Assembly (NCBI GenBank): GCA_963082875.1
Contig: OY720101.1
Span: forward strand, 5,022,001 to 5,086,000
DNA: 64,000 nt
Source: Corella eumyota
Lineage: Eukaryota; Chordata; Ascidiacea; Phlebobranchia; Corellidae
Direction: 5' to 3'
In this document: positions 40,040 through 51,676 of the stretch, piece by piece
Position numbering within the stretch: the stretch's first letter is position 1
Layout of the letters: the number at the start of each line of letters is the position of its first letter
Notes under the pieces: generated by a model
The model's database searches: none
Told to the model about the DNA's origin: nothing
Seen by the model: the letters and a program-made list of their open reading frames with translations, nothing else
Translations under genes and position numbers: made by a program

Positions 40040-43000
40040 TTATTTTTCGATGACGTCACGTCGACGTAAAAAGAAAACCGAAACAAAAACCAAAAGCAAA
40101 AGGACCAGACAACCAAGCGCGGCTGCTGCAACAAGTACCATCGGTGAAAGACCATTATTTTGAACCACTGGACCAGACTCTGTGGATGGTGGTTCAAAAT
40201 TCTCCAGCTCCTTAGCGAGGACCACCGATCTTGGATCGGAATCAGGAAAGAGGTTAGATCTAGATTTTCCGTCAGCAACATCCAGGAGCACGTAGATGGG
40301 TCCGATGCTGTGTTGGGAAACCGTAGAATTGTGAGGTTCAAGAGAACGTTTGGTACGCCCACTAGTGGACACGTAACCGCGGTTGTTGGGGCATCTCTAA
40401 AAATAAATTAAATATATTCAGATTACAAATAAAACTTGGTACTTCCAACTAAATATCACATTTAAGTTTTGTAAAAATAAATGTATTAATTACCTGTAAA
40501 TTACTTTTGTGAATCATTTCCATAGTAGCATGAATATAGAAAGTGTTCGAGTAGGTGCCTCCACATTTCACGCGGGGTACTTTGAAGGAAATACAAACCG
40601 AGAGGCCTACACCAGCAACATTAATGCGAGCATTTAAATGGCCAACTTCGCAGCCTCCAGTGAGTAACTGTAATGTTGGACTTCCTGGGTTGCTAGAACA
40701 TGATATATAGAGATCGTCAACGATGGCTACGAATTCGTTATTTGTAGTTTCAACCTAAAAAGTAAATCTTTTTTTAAGTTTCTGCAATGTATATATTAAA
40801 GCTAACGCAAAATATAGTAAGGTAAAAACTAATTAAGAAAGGTTGGTGTTTTTTAAGTTTTAGTATAAAAATTGAATAAACAACCTACCACGGAGTCTCC
40901 AATATTAATGATGCTGAGCCTTAAATTAATAAGCTCACTAATCGTGTATACGGCGCCCTCGTTAACAGTAAACAGTGCTGGACAAGCGCTGGGGCAAGTC
41001 GAGGCAATCTTGCAAAGCTCGACATTTGTTGAACCAAATTTGGATTCGTCGCTTTCAGTTATTTGAACTTCGTCAACACTAAAAAAAAAATTTTAATTTG
41101 TAGTTTTTTTTAAATTATTTATCCTCGATGTGGAAAAGTCGACCTTAACATGTACAAACATTCGTTCACCCGACCCAGTCTTGAATTATCGTTGACAGTT
41201 CAAAATATTACGGTTATAATTGCTTGATAATTAGGCTGCTGTTCGTATTGTTTGCTCAGTAGTTTATACCTTTAATAGCGCCTTACTTAAGGCCGCTACA
41301 GCATAAGAGCATTGAGAATCAAAGCCAAGACCTCGTGTAGTAATGCCAAGTCTTCTGGCCACTACTCCTTGCTGCCTAAGTTATTATGTCGCAAAAATAC
41401 TGTACTTACACTGGCCTAAGGGAATCCAACACTGAATAAGAGCTGTTGTACCAGCAGGTGACCCCTACAATAGGAACAGGAATTGTAAATGACGACCCGT
41501 CGACGTCTAACCAAATCGTGTTTTGAAATCTCATGGATGCATCCTTCGCAAGGAATTTGCTGGTTCCACAACCATTAAAGGGAAGCGGGAGTGAAAGAGT
41601 AAAACGACCGTTTGACGTAGTCGTCGCTAAAAATAGTGAAAAAGATTTGTTTTTGCTTTAAGTAACACTACAAAATTTAAAAACCATAAGTTTTGACACC
41701 ATTCTAAATAAATGATATTAACAGTACCTTTACAGTAACTGTCGGTGCCATAGTTGGTGTATGTTTGTGCCATCGCGATATAACTTCCAGTCGTGTCCCT
41801 ACCATAGTATTCATTAACGAACCCGGACGGTACAGTTATAGTGATCACGTGCTTTTCGCAAGTAACAGTTGGAGCAGCTAAAAAACAAACAAGTTTAGTA
41901 AATTTTATTGTTTGGATTTTTATTTGGAATTCTAAACACCAAATTTACATAAATTACTGTCGATTAATTTATAGTAACCAAGATTTTAACAGTTTAAATC
42001 CAGTACTTACGGATGTTACAGGTTTTGCCAACATATCCATCCTCGCGACTAACACAATAATAACCAGACTGATGTTTACATGAAGGAACACATTCACAAC
42101 TCAGTAGACAGGGGTTTGGAGAACACGGGTTTGTACCGATGGGTGAAGATACAGTAGAAGCCGTTGCACAAATGTTGTCGGCCAGTGCCTTTTTAAGCGC
42201 GTAGTTACTGCCCAAACCTTGAAAAAAAAAACATAAAATTGTATTTATTTAAAAAGAATAAAACTATTTTTTATGCTTACCGTCTAGATTGCCGACACCG
42301 ACAAAATTAATGTTTTGGAAAAAGAACTTTGGCAGAGTCGAAGCTACCATAGCAACGTAAGTTTTCAAGTTTCTCTGAATCAGCAATTGTGTCAACGTGG
42401 CAGACGGAGTGTGGTGCGATGACGTCACCAAAACCAGAATCTAAAAAACACAATATGAAAAGTGTCAAAACATAGATTAAGACTATCTTTATGGTGATAT
42501 TAGGTACGTTCAGTACTATTTAATTAAATTTAAACTCTAGTTCAAAGGCCTAATTATTACAAACTTTAACAATCACACCTTGTCGCTACTGGCGGTCGAA
42601 CCATGTGCTTCCGAAAATAGATCAGCTCCATAACCCAACGATAACGAGGAATCCATTGCAGTCTCTTGCCAAGTCCAGGTTAAACTATCAACCATGGCCG
42701 CCAAGTTGGACATTGGCCTAAAATCCGAGATAACGCTCGAAGTTCTGCCGTGGTATACAGCCAGAGAAAACTAAAAAAAACATTGGTAAAAAAATTAGCT
42801 GTTTTATAACTTTGTCTAGATCTAACGTTCGTGTATCAAATTTACGAACCTTGGCGTATCCGGACACACCTGCAAAATCAGAGACAGAGTTCATGATGAA
42901 GCTTTTCACGTTGTAGAGGTAAGCGATGTGCAAATGGGAATCTACTACAACAGCGATGTCTACTGGGTTACAACCGGTTTGGCCATCCACGAAAATGAAA

Positions 43001-43118
43001 GAAAGTAAAAGAAAACTGTAACAAAATTTAACATTAAAATTTTAATAAAACTTTATCTATATATTAATTCAATTTTAAAATGATACAGTACTTACCTTAA
43101 TGAAATAATAAACCTCAT
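40040..43118 (-). CDS. vWA-EGF-ZP single-pass membrane protein, copy B
   Basis: The minus-strand exons give a protein of similar build and length to copy A. Exon 1 (43096-43118) encodes MRFIISL and splices to SFLLLSFIFVDGQTGCNPVD, a signal peptide; copy A has an identical 23-base first exon ending in the same phase. Then come a vWA domain (DIAVVVDSHLHIAYLY...KILVLVTSSHHTPSA), one EGF-like module (PCSPNPCLLSCECVPSCKHQ), a ZP domain (starting TVTCEKHVITITVPSGFVNE; later KIASTCPSACPALFTVNEG and GLSVCISFKVPRVKCGG), a strong furin-type site (GRTKRSLE), the hydrophobic patch HSIGPIYVLLDV, a membrane helix and tail RRRDVIEK. Unlike copy A only one EGF-like module is seen. Shared intron phases and shared KIA(S/G)TC(P/L)SACP text show common descent. 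An intron holds a SINE at 41119-41395. Confidence 0.88.
41119..41395 (-). repeat. tRNA-derived SINE, copy 1 (intron of ZP copy B)
   Basis: Read on the minus strand it starts GGCAGCAAGGAGTAGTGGCC (A-box region), has a B-box-like GGCTTTGATTCTC, and continues to CCACATCGAGGATAAAT. It matches the element at 57078-57350 along nearly its whole length, including an identical 18-mer TTCAAGACTGGGTCGGGT and the same 3' end. Length about 275 bp. The two copies differ at many sites, so they are old. Same orientation as the host gene. Confidence 0.75.
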
Positions 43119-44181
43119 TTTGGACGTAATTTAAACTGAACAAAATCAAAACCAACACCAGACTTTTACAACTAAGAAATAAAAATTAAAGGTCGCACGT
43201 GGTTGTTTTAAAGAAAGAAAGCCGCGCTTTGAAATTCCTGCGTTTTTGTAATCAGCGCCTAATTGCAATGAAAATATGCCAACGTTTTACGCAGCGTTGT
43301 CAATTACTTTAACTAAAATTAAATAAAGATTTAAAATAACAATTTTCACATTAGCCTACCTTTCATTTTGTTGGTGCTTCAGAAAGGAAAAATTATTGAC
43401 ACTTTTTAAGTTATTTAAAGTAAAAAAGATCCCAAAAAACAAAAGCTACTTTAAATAAACAAAATATATTATGTCATAAAGTGTTTTTGACCAAACAACT
43501 TATTTTTTATTATTTCTTTTAAAATCAGCGGGAATATAATCGCGCCCTGTTAGCGCCAAAAAGAAGTGAAAAAGGTCGCAATAACAAAGAACTTGAAACA
43601 GCTGTGTTATTATCGGAGCTATTATGGTTAGATGTAGACTGGCACCTTGTAATAGTGTTAAAAAGGTAAAAGGAAAAATGAACTTATAAAACAGGGCTTC
43701 ATATCTCTAACATTATAACATTTTAGTTAGTAGTGTAAAAAACAGCAAATTTAGGTACAGAATCCTTTATTTTATTGACTTTAGTCTATGCACATTTTTT
43801 TTGTTTGGTAAACCGGATCTAAATTTTTAAATTGTAAACCGTTAGAATTAATAAACAAGTTTATGACGTATTTTAAACCAGATGTTAGACCCCCGGATGT
43901 CAAAATCGCTAAAACGAACGTAAAAGCCGCGTGAAGAAATATCTGAGTTGTGATTGGTTAATTTCAATTGACGTCATTTACCAGTCGTTTAGTATTGCGT
44001 TAGGTTGTTAAAATTCTTTTGAAAATCGCAAAAAAAATTAGTTTTCATAGGAATTTGTGCTGGTCAGTTGGTTTTTAGTATATAAAACAATAAAGTCTTT
44101 AATTTTAACGGGTTTTGTTTTTCTTTCTTAGATTTTACTGAAGTTTAACCTGATTTTAAACCAATTCTTTAAATACACAAA
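43119..44181. promoter_or_regulatory. Divergent promoter region, ZP copy B / ALYREF
   Basis: 1.06 kb between two divergent start codons. On the ALYREF side an inverted CCAAT box (GATTGG, 43952) and a perfect TGACGTCA (43969-43976) lie about 210 bases before the ATG, a usual housekeeping promoter combination. A strong acceptor-like run (TTTTTCTTTCTTAG) ends at 44131, 50 bases before the ATG, and may be a 5' UTR or spliced-leader acceptor. A 14-codon ATG frame at 43624 ends at a possible donor but leads nowhere I can follow. Confidence 0.5.
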
Positions 44182-45733
44182 ATGTCAGACAAGTTAGACC
44201 TTTCACTCGATGATATCATCAAAATCACCAAGAAATCGAAAAACACACGGGGCCGAGGTGGAAGAGGGGGCAATCGTCGGGGTACTGGCGGAGTCAGCCG
44301 AGGCGGAGTCGGCCAAGCACGAAAACGAGGTACGGAAATTCGGAAAGCTCAATGTTGGAATTTTTCTATGGAGTCTTCTGTGTTTTGCTCATGGAAACAG
44401 ACTTTTTTATATAAAAACAATTAAATATGTGGTTTTTACGTACTTTGCGTGAAACCACCAAAAATAGCAGTTATCTGCTTATTACATAAATATAATTATA
44501 TTTATATTACAAGCACTCTATTTTTACAATTCCTATAATGAATTGTAATATTGTGCTTATTCTATAATCTGATATATTGAGTTTGAGCCTGGAAAAAAAG
44601 TTTATTCCGTTTAATTTGAGTTCGAGAAATAAGTCTTCTGAAAGTAGATTAAGATACAGGTTTTGGTTGGTTTGTCAGTTTGTTTGGAAGCAGAGGGGCA
44701 TCGTTTTGTTGCCTTTGTGTTACCCGACAGCAAATTTTTTGCCTGCATTTTTCTGCACGTACACCCGCTTATTCTCCATTGGGAATTATTCTGCTAGGTT
44801 TCAACGGGCCTCGAGGACGTGGAGGACGGCAGCAGCAAGGACAGCAATTCACCCGCTCCGGAAAGACGCCGAACGACAAATGGGATCATGACATGTACAG
44901 CCAGGGTAAAGGGAACGCATTCCAAAACAGAGGAAATACAGCTCCAGCTGCTAGGTGAGAATCCAACATTAATTTACATAAAACAAAATTGCTTTTAATT
45001 GTACATTATATCTTTTGTTAACTGTGTGTCTTGTGTTATTCTAACTCAACATTTTCTGTTCCAGAGGAGGGAACGGTAAATTAGTGGTGTCCAACTTAGA
45101 TTTTGGGGTCTCCGACAGCGACATTACTGAATTATTTTCTGAGTTTGGTGCTCTTAGACGATCTACTGTTCATTACGACAAATCTGGACGATCAATTGGT
45201 ACTGCCGATGTTCATTTTGAAAGAAGAGCTGATGCGGCAAAAGTATTTTCCAATTCTTTCCTTCATTTTTAAATTTTTTTTAAACATAGCATTTTTTTTA
45301 ACTTGTTCAAAAGGCTCGAACATTTGCTAAATTTAATGTTTATTTCTTTTTTCTAGGCACTTAAACAGTACAATGGGGTCCCCTTAGATGGTCGTGTAAT
45401 GCAGATCAAGTTCGTTGACGGAGATCCCGCTGGTCAAACCATGAACAACAGAGTTGGACAGAAGCAAAACTTTAACAACTCTGGCGGCAACCGTGGTAAC
45501 ACCAGTAAGTTTATTTCTTAACATCGCAAGCTTTAAAGAATATTTGTCTCCGAAAATTTTTAACATTTTTTAAAATTTTTTTAGGAAGTGGAAGAGGATC
45601 TGGTGGTGGCAGAGGTCGAGGTAGAGGTGGTGGACGAGGAGGTGGAAGACAACCAAAGAAAGAAGTTTCTGCTGAGGAGTTAGACAAACAACTCGACGCT
45701 TACATCTCCAACAACAAAATGGAGGAAGATTGA
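44182..45733 (+). CDS. ALYREF: ALY/REF mRNA export adaptor
   Basis: Five exons (44182-44329, 44798-44954, 45065-45242, 45357-45504, 45585-45733) make 780 bases, 259 residues, close to the 257 of human ALYREF. ALYREF belongs to the TREX complex and passes spliced mRNA to NXF1 in the nucleus. The protein has the N-terminal UAP56-binding motif ([18 protein letters not shown]), an RG-rich arm, one RNA-recognition motif (about residues 105-180: [20 protein letters not shown] as RNP2 region, [20 protein letters not shown] as RNP1), a second RG-rich arm and the C-terminal UAP56-binding motif ([20 protein letters not shown]). Both ends match the family, so the gene is complete. A polyadenylation signal lies at 46003. 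Confidence 0.96.
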
Positions 45734-47516
45734 AAAATTCTTGCCCAAGAAAAAAAAATCGAAAACACAAACTAGAAACAACTATGTCCACATTACTTGT
45801 TGATATTTGTAAATTTATGGGACAATATCCTCATGACTGCCCATATGTAACTTGCATAAAAACTGGTTAATTTTATCTATTTCTACCGTATCTGTAGCTA
45901 AAATTACACGTAGTTAGATGTTGGTGGGATTCGCGATGATGTTTTATCTTGAAGCCTTTTTATTATTAGTTCATTTAAAAATTTTGCAATTTTTCCTGTT
46001 AAAATAAAACATTTTTAGTATTATTATAAACCCATGCTATGTTTGCATAGTTTAAAGTAGGTTTTAAGGTTGTTAATCTATAAGATTTCACTAGATTATT
46101 TTAAAGCAATTCAAAATGCCAATAAACCATGTTTTTTGACATTAAAGAAAGGGCAATTTTGTTATCATATGGGTTTCTAAAGAAGCCGGAAACAGCTTAA
46201 TTCTACCAATAAATATATTTTAAACTGATTAAATATATCATATTTACAAGGCTACTTTCTTTACATGTAAGGTGTGGTTTATACATTAATACCTCTTAAA
46301 ATCACTAATTTCTACAAGATAAAAAATATTTTATATTTAAGGCAATTTAATTAAATTTCAATTCACCTAGATATAATAAGCAAGTAAGTACAAAAATTCT
46401 AAGTAACAGAAGTAATCATTAAAAAAAATTTTCTAATTTAAAAGCCTTATATATATCGACACCACTATGCACAATAAGGCTAAACAGCATAAACACTGTG
46501 TAATTTACTACTATACGTATAAGTACCATCATATTTATAAGCACAAACAAAAAACAATGTCAAGGAATTTACATATTGCAAAATAATGAAAAATACTGAA
46601 TAGGAAAAAAAATAAATTCCTTTGCTAGATTTTCTAAAAATATAAATATCTCAAACCAAAGGCAATGAAGTAAGAGTACAAACAAAAAACAATTCTTCAT
46701 AAATTTAAATTGAAGGATCCAGCAAGGAACTAAAAGTAAAAAAGGTCAATAAATTAAAATTTGAAAATCTTTGAAAAATTTGAAAAATAGTTTAACAAAT
46801 TGAAGAAATAGGTGTAAATTAGGCCATGTTTTGTAATTTAGCTAAGCTTCAAACCTACCATTAAGTTTATATGTAAATTAAAATAGCATACATTGCATAA
46901 ACATTTAAGTTTCACTAACATGCAAATACATTCAAAACAAAATTTTATTTAAACTATATATTCTGGCTAATGTTATTGAATTTTCAAAATACACAATTCC
47001 TAAAAAAAATTGAACACTGCTTCAAGGTTTAATAGTCTACTTTTTAATAACATGCTCTTTAATTAGAATCTACTATTATACAAACCTTGTTATCCTCTAT
47101 TTTTTTTATACGTGCCTTGTTTAGTATCTATAATTAGGATATATATTGCAAAATTTTTATTTATATTTAACTAAACCGCCTAAGCAACTAAAATATTGTT
47201 TCCATACCTACAGCGTATCTAATCCAAGACCATACCTGTTTTATTTTAAGCTTTTTTACACTCTAGTCTTGTTTTTTTAAAGTCTTTCATTGGCCTAGTT
47301 GTATAAAATACTAAAACTTGAAATAATTTTACAAAATACTCAATTTAAAAATGACCAAAATATTAGTACAAACAATACTATTTGAAATAAAAATGGATCA
47401 ATATTAAAACTAGATAATATTGATAGTTTAATATCATGCATTTAAAGTGGTATTACAGTGTTACAGTAATCACATGTTAAGGTTACAAACATCACAGACA
47501 AATACATAGGTTGAAC
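45734..47516. other. Convergent 3' regions of ALYREF and the SLC37 gene
   Basis: 1.8 kb of AT-rich sequence with the ALYREF AATAAA at 46003-46008. No open frame or repeat is supported. It could still contain a last small SLC37 exon, because the called stop there overlaps a good donor. Confidence 0.5.
46003..46008 (+). terminator. Polyadenylation signal, ALYREF
   Basis: AATAAA 270 bases after the ALYREF stop. Confidence 0.5.
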
Positions 47517-50500
47517 TTACTGTTGATCTTGTTCAGCTGGAGATTGAAATAATGTATAAATTTCTTTCTTAATAAGTCGAGATAGAAGCTAAAAAACATA
47601 AAAAAATAAAATACTATATTGGATTGGGGTGCTAAAATTTTTTACAGATGTAAGAATGACTTTTAAAAGTATATACTTACTATAAAAGCGGCAACATTTG
47701 CAGATATTAACATATAAAACACATTGTTCCAACCAGTTGGTGATATTAAACCTGTGAGTAGAGGACCTATGGCAGCTCCTAAAAAAAATAATTTTTTTTA
47801 ACAAATTTCGTAATCAAAAAACACTTACAATAGATTTTGGTCATCAATTTTTTTTAAGTAAATAAATGGGTTTTTAATATTTTTGGCTAAAAAAATAATT
47901 TATATTGGTTTCAAAGCACGCTAATTATTCTAAATTCTTAGTAAAGGTGTTAATTAACTTACCTATAGACCCAGTACCATCAATTATAGCTGTTACAGTA
48001 GAAAGTGCTTTGGCATTACCTTTTAATACTGAAAAACAAATGTTATTACCAAAATATGAAAACATAATCATACAAAAATTTATTGTTTTTTTACAAAAAA
48101 ATTAGAACTGACATTGCAAAAAAACTTAAAATTTGTTTACCAGAATGGGTTCCAAGATCGGCTGACACAGCAGTAGTAATAAGTGCATAAGGTCCATTTA
48201 CGAATGCACCGGTAAGTATAAGTAAGACTATGTTAACTGTCATACTTACTCCAGCAAATGTGTTATACAAGTACATCTAAACACATAAAATGCAATAATT
48301 AAAAAGCAATTAAAAATTTAACTTTTAAAAAAAAAAAGCATTTTAAAATTATGTTAAACCAAAATTAACCCAATAAAACAATATAAATCAAAAATAAAAC
48401 TAAAAAGTTGTATATTTTTTTTTGTAAATGGAGAAGACTTATTAATATTTCCGCTCAAAATATTATTTTAACTTACCATAACAGCTCCGACAATTAGCAT
48501 CATACCACAAGTGATTGCTCTTCCACTCATTCTATCTGATATAACACCCGCAGTAATTCCACCAAATATACCTCCAACATCAAACAGTGTACTCATTAGT
48601 CCAGAGTTAGTTGTACTTAAAGTGGCTGTAAGTGTAAAAATATTTAAATATATTAATGAGTTTTTCAAAATTATTGATAGTAAACTAAAAGTCAGGAATG
48701 AGTCTTATGAATAAATGTCATATTTTTGCGGTATTAATAATGAAATGTTTTTGTAATAACATTTGAATATTATTTTTAACCTAAAAAATTGTCTCTTGTA
48801 CATTCTTGGTAATATTATTGTAAAGGTCTATAAATCATTAATTTCAACACTGCAATTAAATTGTAACAGCGCAATAACATAACAATTACATTTGTACAAT
48901 GTTGCAAAAAATAAATATTTACATTTTGCTAAGGCATAAAAGTATGTAAATAAAGCCTTTAGTTTTATATACTTTTTTAATTAAATTGTAAACAAACAAT
49001 AATTTTAAACTTTTTTATTTAAAAAAAAAACAATCTTCGTTTAATAACCCGGCTGTTTGTGAGCTATATCATTATATCCTATTTATAAAATAAAAGACCG
49101 CATTTTTTATAATGAACTTACAAGTGTTTTTGATGTAAAAAGGCAACCAGAACAAGAAAGTGTAGCTCACCAACTTGGCAAACAAAAGGCAAAGGGCAAA
49201 CTCCACAACACCCTAAAAAACAACATCAATACAAATGTAAATTGAAATATAAGTTGTTGTAAATACCCAAAACCTTTCAAAAAATAAGTACATACTAAAC
49301 AATTCTTAGTATATTGTGGGAGTTTATTTATCCAGTTCTGTTTTTCAAAACAAAATGATGAATAAGCAAACCACCATATCATAGGGCAAAATAACATAGG
49401 GCCAAATAAAACAAACAATTAAAATTAAACCAATTGCTTTAACAATAAGTTAAAGTAAAAATGCATTTAAAAAATTACAATTACTTACTGGTATTGTTAA
49501 GGCAGTGAAAAACCCAATAGCTTTAGCTTCACTTTTTTTAGAAGAATTTGAAACGTTAATTTCAACTTCTCCTGAATTTTGAATTCCGTTATAATTTCGA
49601 TTTTCATCATTTTTGATATTTTCATTTTCCTACAAAAGGGTGGAAAAAAATTAATACGGTTTCATCGCGTAACAAGTATAAAACATATTTTTATATTCTT
49701 TATTGTAAAAAATATAAATATTGTTTACCTCATTTTCAGGTAAAGGTTGGTAGTAAGTTATACCTGTTTTTACATCTTCTGGACCTAATAAATAATTGAG
49801 AGAATATAAAAATATTACATAAATAAAATAAAAAGAGATTAAGTATCCTAAAAGTTAAGCAAAATGTAATTTAAAACTCAATAAGTCAGTTTTTTTACAG
49901 GCTATTAAAAACCCCAATAAAAAAGCTATGTTTTATAATGCATATTAAACAAAAATTTTTTAGAAACCAAATTTTGACACTTTAAAAAATTGAAATGAAC
50001 AAATTTAACAAGTCATACTTTCAATAAGGACAAGAAAGCAAACGATCCCAAGGAACCCAATGATAGCACCCGGAACAATAAAGGATAAACCCCATTGTGT
50101 ACTAACAAACACTGAAGCTATGATCGATCCAAATATGTTTCCAAATGAGGTATGTGAGTTCCACACCCCCATAATCAAACCCCGTCTAAAAATGTTAAGT
50201 TCAATTTGTTTATTAACTTTTATTTTTTAATTAAAATTAACATTTTGTATTTTAAGTTTTTTATTTAAAAAAAAAATTTTTTTTTTAAATTTTGTTCATA
50301 AATATATATTACAATTTTTAAAGTTTTTTTAAACCTTTCTTTTCCAAACCAATTTCCAACGCAAGTAACTACTCCAGGCCACCCTGTAGATTGCACCAAA
50401 CCATTTAAAACCTAATACAATGTAGCTGCGTTAATACAGATTAAAAAGCTAAAAATACTACATGAACTCCTAAAAAAGTTTATATATTTAAATGTTTTTT

Positions 50501-51676
50501 TTAAAATAATACAAAGATGTGTGATTCTGTTACCTGAGCAATTATGTAGAAAGAAATGGAATGAATTTCAGCAAAACTTCCGATTCCAAACATGGAGGTA
50601 AATATTCCAGATAAAACCATTCCAATGCTTAAAAAATATCGAAGTGGAACTCTTTCCGCTATGATACCACTAAAATAAAATTATTTTTTATTAATTTATA
50701 TTTTTTTTTAAATTAATGGGGATATATAAAAACAAAATACAAACATTATATAAAAAATGTCTTATAAAAAGTGATCAAACTTACCTAAAAAACATTCCAA
50801 TTGCGTATGTGAACAAAAAAGCATAGTCAAGTTCCCCAAATAGTGATTTATAATCGGGTTGATCTAATATAAATACAACAATCTATCACACAACAGATTA
50901 TTGGAAATTTCCGTAAATTTTTACCATAATAACATTTTAAACTTGTAGACACAGGACTAGAGTGTTTTAACTTTATATTTTCAATACACATTTTTAATTT
51001 CATATGCTATTTAATATACAAAACTTAAAAGTAATAGTAACACTGACTTACCAAATGGTGCAAAATCGCACCAAGTTCCATTTTTGGAATGGTTTGAAGG
51101 GACCGAAGTGGCAGGTATGCTTGATGCTGCTTCCAGACTAAGAGAAGGTGCGTGGCTTCCAAACCAAGGACTAAACTCGAAACCGGAAGTCAATTTACTG
51201 CAGTTTCGATGTAATTGACTCTAAAACAAATCATTAGTAATGTTAAAATTACTTTTTTATTTCTATATCATTATCTTTATAATTAATCCCATATATATAT
51301 AAACTAAAGCCATTTTTAAAATTTTTAAATAATAGGCTAAACAAAAAAAGTACAAAGTATAAAAAAGATAAGTAAATGGCTTTTATATAATAAGAAACTT
51401 ACTTTTACGATGCTGAGAGGTTTTCTGCTGATGTGGTATGACATATAAGCAAAGAATGTTAAAACCAACATCCCATACCGGTATCTAGACAACAAAAAAC
51501 ATTTATTTAATATATAAAATAAGGACTAAAATGGGATCTCATTCTAAGGGATCTCATTCTTACTGTTTGTGTTATGGTAGTTTATAAGTTAGTAAGTTTA
51601 CTCACACATTATCTCGTCTTTTGGATGGTACATTTGAGGTAGTTAAAATGGCAATTAGAGGTGGTAACTTTGCCAT
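47517..51676 (-). CDS. SLC37A2: Sugar-phosphate exchanger, SLC37A1/A2 type
   Basis: A dozen or so small exons join from ATG at 51676 (MAKLPPLIAILTTSNVPSKR) to TAA at 47517. SLC37A1/A2 are endoplasmic-reticulum major-facilitator antiporters that exchange glucose-6-phosphate for phosphate. Marks match closely: YMSYHISRKPLSIVKSQLHR, NGTWCDFAPF, RVPLRYFLSIGMVLSGIFTS, GLVQSTGWPGVVTCVGNWFG, RRGLIMGVWNSHTSFGNIFG, SIIASVFVSTQWGLSFIVPG, IPGVVEFALCLLFAKLVSYT, TLFDVGGIFGGITAGVISDR, FVNGPYALITTAVSADLGTH and IGPLLTGLISPTGWNNVFYM. Two likely glycosylation sites lie in the long first luminal loop. The central cytoplasmic loop is acidic and asparagine-rich. The symbol is the closest human relative; A1 and A2 cannot be separated by eye. 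The stop sits inside CAGTAAGT, a strong donor, so a longer C-terminus is possible. Confidence 0.92.

Noticed and set aside
39912-40411. Overlapping plus-strand and alternate minus-strand frames
   Set aside because: They overlap the last exon of ZP copy B, whose frame has a furin site and membrane helix; the others show no family.
43624-43665. ATG frame MVRCRLAPCNSVKK ending at a possible donor
   Set aside because: No following exon keeps the frame before ALYREF begins.
44577-44896. 104-codon plus frame within the ALYREF gene
   Set aside because: It runs through intron 1 into exon 2 in a different frame from ALYREF.
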